From assembly GCF_900453105.1 (NCBI RefSeq), contig NZ_UGPW01000001.1:186001-250000 (forward strand): 64,000 nucleotides of DNA, written 5' to 3'. This DNA is from Moraxella ovis. GTDB lineage: Bacteria > Pseudomonadota > Gammaproteobacteria > Pseudomonadales > Moraxellaceae. The position numbers and the translations under genes are program-made. Below the pieces are notes generated by a model. That model saw nothing but the letters and a program-made list of their open reading frames with translations, did no database searches and had not been told where the DNA came from. How positions within the stretch are numbered: position 1 is the first letter of the stretch; the number at the start of each line of letters is the position of its first letter. Shown here one piece after another: positions 61,758 to 64,000 of the stretch.

Positions 61758-64000
61758 ATGATAAATCTACCTCCCTTGCCATCTTTTGACCCTATTTCCT
61801 ATAAAGGCTATCTGACTGAATTAAATGCTCAGATTGATCGTCGTATCACAGATTTGGGATTAGGCGCGCTTGATGTGATTGAGGATTATGTTGCACTGAG
61901 AACGCAGGCGATGGATCGGGTGCTTGCTCGTATTTTTGATGAGATGTTGTCTGATGAGCTTGGGCTATTTGCCATCGGTGGCTATGGTCGTGGTGAGCTT
62001 TTCCTATGCTCTGATGTTGATATTCTGATTCTTGCTGATGACCTTAATTCACACACCAAAGGGATTGAGCAATTCGTGGCAACTCTATGGGACATTGGCA
62101 TCACTCCCGCCATCAGCGTGCGCGATGTGGCAGATACGGCGATTGCTGTGACCGATCATACGGTTGCGACTGCGCTTTTGGAGGCGCGCCTGATCGCAGG
62201 CAACGATGCACTTCGCCATATTCCAACCGAATCGGTAAAAAACGCATGGAGTGCTAAGGCGTTTTTTATCGCCAAAACTGGAGAATCCAAGGCGCGCTAC
62301 CTTAGCCATAACGCCACCGAATACAACTTAGAGCCAAACATCAAATCCGCCCCAGGAACATTAAGAGACTTGCACATTTTAGTGTGGTTGGCGAAGTTTT
62401 ATTTTGATGATGTCAAAGAGTTTGGGGATTTATCAGGTGTGGGATTTTTGAGTCAAGACGAGCTTAACGCCCTACAAAGCGCCAAAAAATTCCTATGGTG
62501 TATTCGCCATCATCTGCACGCCCTGACAGGCCGCTGCGAGGATAGGCTACTGTTCGACCATCAAAAAAACATCGCCAAACGGCTACATCTAATACAAGAT
62601 GATGCTGATGCAGGCACGCTCACCGCCGCACTTGAGGCGATGATGCGTACCTATTATCGTCACGCGATACAGGTTGCGGCGTTGTCTGAGATGCTGTGCG
62701 CCTACTATAACGAAAGTTATCTTGAGCCTGAATATGAAGCGGTCGAGATCGACGAGGATTTTCTCCAAATCACCCAAAACGAAACCCCCATCGATTCTAG
62801 CCTACATGTGGACGGCGTGGCAGAAGAGGTTCAGATTCGAGATGGTAAAATCACTCGCCAAGATACTCAGATCTTCGCCAAAGACGACGATATTTTTATC
62901 AAAAAACCTGAAAACTTATTACGCATTTTCTTGATTATGGGTCAGCACGGCATCAAAAAAATTGCCGCCAGCACTCTACGCGCATTATATCTGTCAAGTC
63001 ATTTGATTGATGATGCTTATCGCGCTAACCCTAAGCATCGCGCGCTATTTTTGGCAAATTTACAAGAAAATAACTACCTATATCAGCGCTTACGCATCAT
63101 GAAGAGATATGGCGTATTGGGAAATTATCTACCTGCCTTTGGGCAGATCATGGGGCTGATGCAGTACGATCTATTTCATCGTTATACGGTGGATGCGCAT
63201 ACGCTGCTACTGATCCGAATTTTGCACCGATTTGGAGATACGACGAATGCAGAATACAGTCAAAAATTCGATTTGGTCAGTGAAGTCTATCAAAAAATCA
63301 ACCGCAAAGATTTGCTGGTCGTCGCGGCATTATTCCATGACATCGCCAAAGGGCGAGGTGGAGACCATAGCCAGCTTGGTGCACAAGATGTGTATGAATT
63401 TGGGCGTTCGCATGGGTTGGAGGATGAAGATGTCGAGTTCGTGGCGTGGCTTGTGCGCGAACATCTCACCATGTCGCTAACCGCCCAAAAACAAGATATT
63501 TTTGACCCTGAAATCATCGCAAGCTTTGCTGAATTTACAGGCACCATCGCACATCTAAATCATCTGTATGTGCTTACTGTCGCTGACATGAACGCCACGA
63601 ACAGCCAGCTGTGGAATACGTGGCGCGCCAGTCTTTTAAAGCAGCTGTACATCAGCACGCACCGAGTTCTTAGTCTGGGTGCATCTGCTGCCGAAATGAA
63701 TGCGGTCATCGCCAATCGCAAGGACAAAGCCAAGCAATTACTCACGGCTATCTCTACTGCTGATATCGATGCGTTATGGCAAGATTTTGGTGATGATTTT
63801 TTCTTAAAGCAAAAACACCATGACATCGCATGGCAGACCTCTGAGATACTCGCCAATAAGTCCACATTGGCTGATAACAAGCCCGTCATCGCTCTGCGCG
63901 CGCATTCCGACCTTGCGCTGAACGCTGTGCAATTATTCATCTGTACCTACGACCAAGACGACCTGTTTGCCGCGACTGTGGGCGTGCTTGATCACATGGG
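61758..64000 (+). CDS. glnD: Bifunctional uridylyltransferase/uridylyl-removing enzyme, 5' part (runs off the window)
   Basis: GlnD senses glutamine and adds or removes UMP on PII proteins, setting nitrogen control. About 747 codons are visible; E. coli GlnD has 890 aa, so the C-terminal ACT domains lie mostly outside. The nucleotidyltransferase motif is GGYGRGELFLCSDVD at 74-88. NIKSAPGTLRDLHIL follows. The HD phosphohydrolase domain shows ALFHDIAKGRGGDHSQLG with His527/Asp528 and, further on, the VADMNATNSQLWNTWRA segment. The frame was followed through the window without a break. A possible extended -10 (TGCTATCAT, 61685-61693) lies upstream. Confidence 0.94.
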   Translation, partial: MINLPPLPSFDPISYKGYLTELNAQIDRRITDLGLGALDVIEDYVALRTQAMDRVLARIFDEMLSDELGLFAIGGYGRGELFLCSDVDILILADDLNSHTKGIEQFVATLWDIGITPAISVRDVADTAIAVTDHTVATALLEARLIAGNDALRHIPTESVKNAWSAKAFFIAKTGESKARYLSHNATEYNLEPNIKSAPGTLRDLHILVWLAKFYFDDVKEFGDLSGVGFLSQDELNALQSAKKFLWCIRHHLHALTGRCEDRLLFDHQKNIAKRLHLIQDDADAGTLTAALEAMMRTYYRHAIQVAALSEMLCAYYNESYLEPEYEAVEIDEDFLQITQNETPIDSSLHVDGVAEEVQIRDGKITRQDTQIFAKDDDIFIKKPENLLRIFLIMGQHGIKKIAASTLRALYLSSHLIDDAYRANPKHRALFLANLQENNYLYQRLRIMKRYGVLGNYLPAFGQIMGLMQYDLFHRYTVDAHTLLLIRILHRFGDTTNAEYSQKFDLVSEVYQKINRKDLLVVAALFHDIAKGRGGDHSQLGAQDVYEFGRSHGLEDEDVEFVAWLVREHLTMSLTAQKQDIFDPEIIASFAEFTGTIAHLNHLYVLTVADMNATNSQLWNTWRASLLKQLYISTHRVLSLGASAAEMNAVIANRKDKAKQLLTAISTADIDALWQDFGDDFFLKQKHHDIAWQTSEILANKSTLADNKPVIALRAHSDLALNAVQLFICTYDQDDLFAATVGVLDHM

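Overview
The window reads as chromosomal DNA of a Moraxella-like gammaproteobacterium (Moraxellaceae). This is an inference from gene content, not from a search. It rests on the short acetyl-CoA carboxylase alpha subunit (265 aa, without the usual N-terminal stretch), the meso-DAP cell-wall genes, the orders ibaG-murA-hisG-hisD-hisC and lolB-ispE-tRNA-Gln-prs-rplY-pth, and an IS1016-like IS1595-family element. Base composition looks mid-40s percent GC by eye, with AT-rich intergenic stretches. No prophage, CRISPR array, toxin cluster or defence system was found; most of the window is housekeeping.

Layout. 1-1291: a decayed secreted alpha/beta-hydrolase peptidase (two stops, one frameshift), running off the left edge. 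1409-5412: htpG behind a heat-shock-type promoter, then a DUF3025 gene, a CopD-like membrane protein and a YdjM-like membrane protein. 5551-12842: an accessory metabolic block with an FAD-linked D-2-hydroxyacid dehydrogenase, the C-terminal stump of an FAD amine/amino-acid oxidase, an AT-rich dicarboxylate/amino-acid symporter, a 2-oxoadipate dioxygenase (HglS/YdcJ type), a class III aminotransferase and a LysR regulator. Together they outline the lower lysine/2-aminoadipate degradation route (2-aminoadipate to 2-oxoadipate to D-2-hydroxyglutarate to 2-oxoglutarate), with one step broken. 12924-14778: tRNA-Ala and tRNA-Glu next to gltX.

15142-22765: the front of the division and cell-wall cluster (rsmH-ftsL-ftsI-murE-murF-mraY) with its own promoter. 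It stops after mraY and is followed by a crotonase-family gene and a Bcr/CflA exporter. 25055-27502: rlmH, an RDD protein, yraN and a DolP-like lipoprotein. 27656-32350: ibaG-murA, a terminator, then hisG-hisD-hisC. 32474-34000: class I fumarase. 34143-39488: rne and rluC diverging from a 0.7 kb intergenic region. 39638-44997: ppx, accA, tilS, proC, yggT. 45015-45733: a complete 719 bp insertion sequence with perfect 17 bp ends and an 8 bp target duplication, lodged in the A-tract of a two-way terminator. Then follow thiD, tRNA-Ser, tRNA-Arg, a second RDD protein, hemN, a Na+/Ca2+ exchanger, pth, rplY, putP, prs, two tRNA-Gln genes, ispE, lolB, a TPR protein, hemA, a class V aminotransferase and the 5' part of glnD, which runs off the right edge.

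The most informative non-coding signals are several near-perfect sigma-70 promoters in front of tRNA genes, a sigma-32-like promoter before htpG, a perfect 11 bp inverted repeat upstream of putP, and many intrinsic terminators. Nothing here is clearly a new biological system. The best leads are the decaying 2-oxoadipate cluster with an unusual symporter inserted in it, the putP palindrome and the rne-rluC intergenic region.
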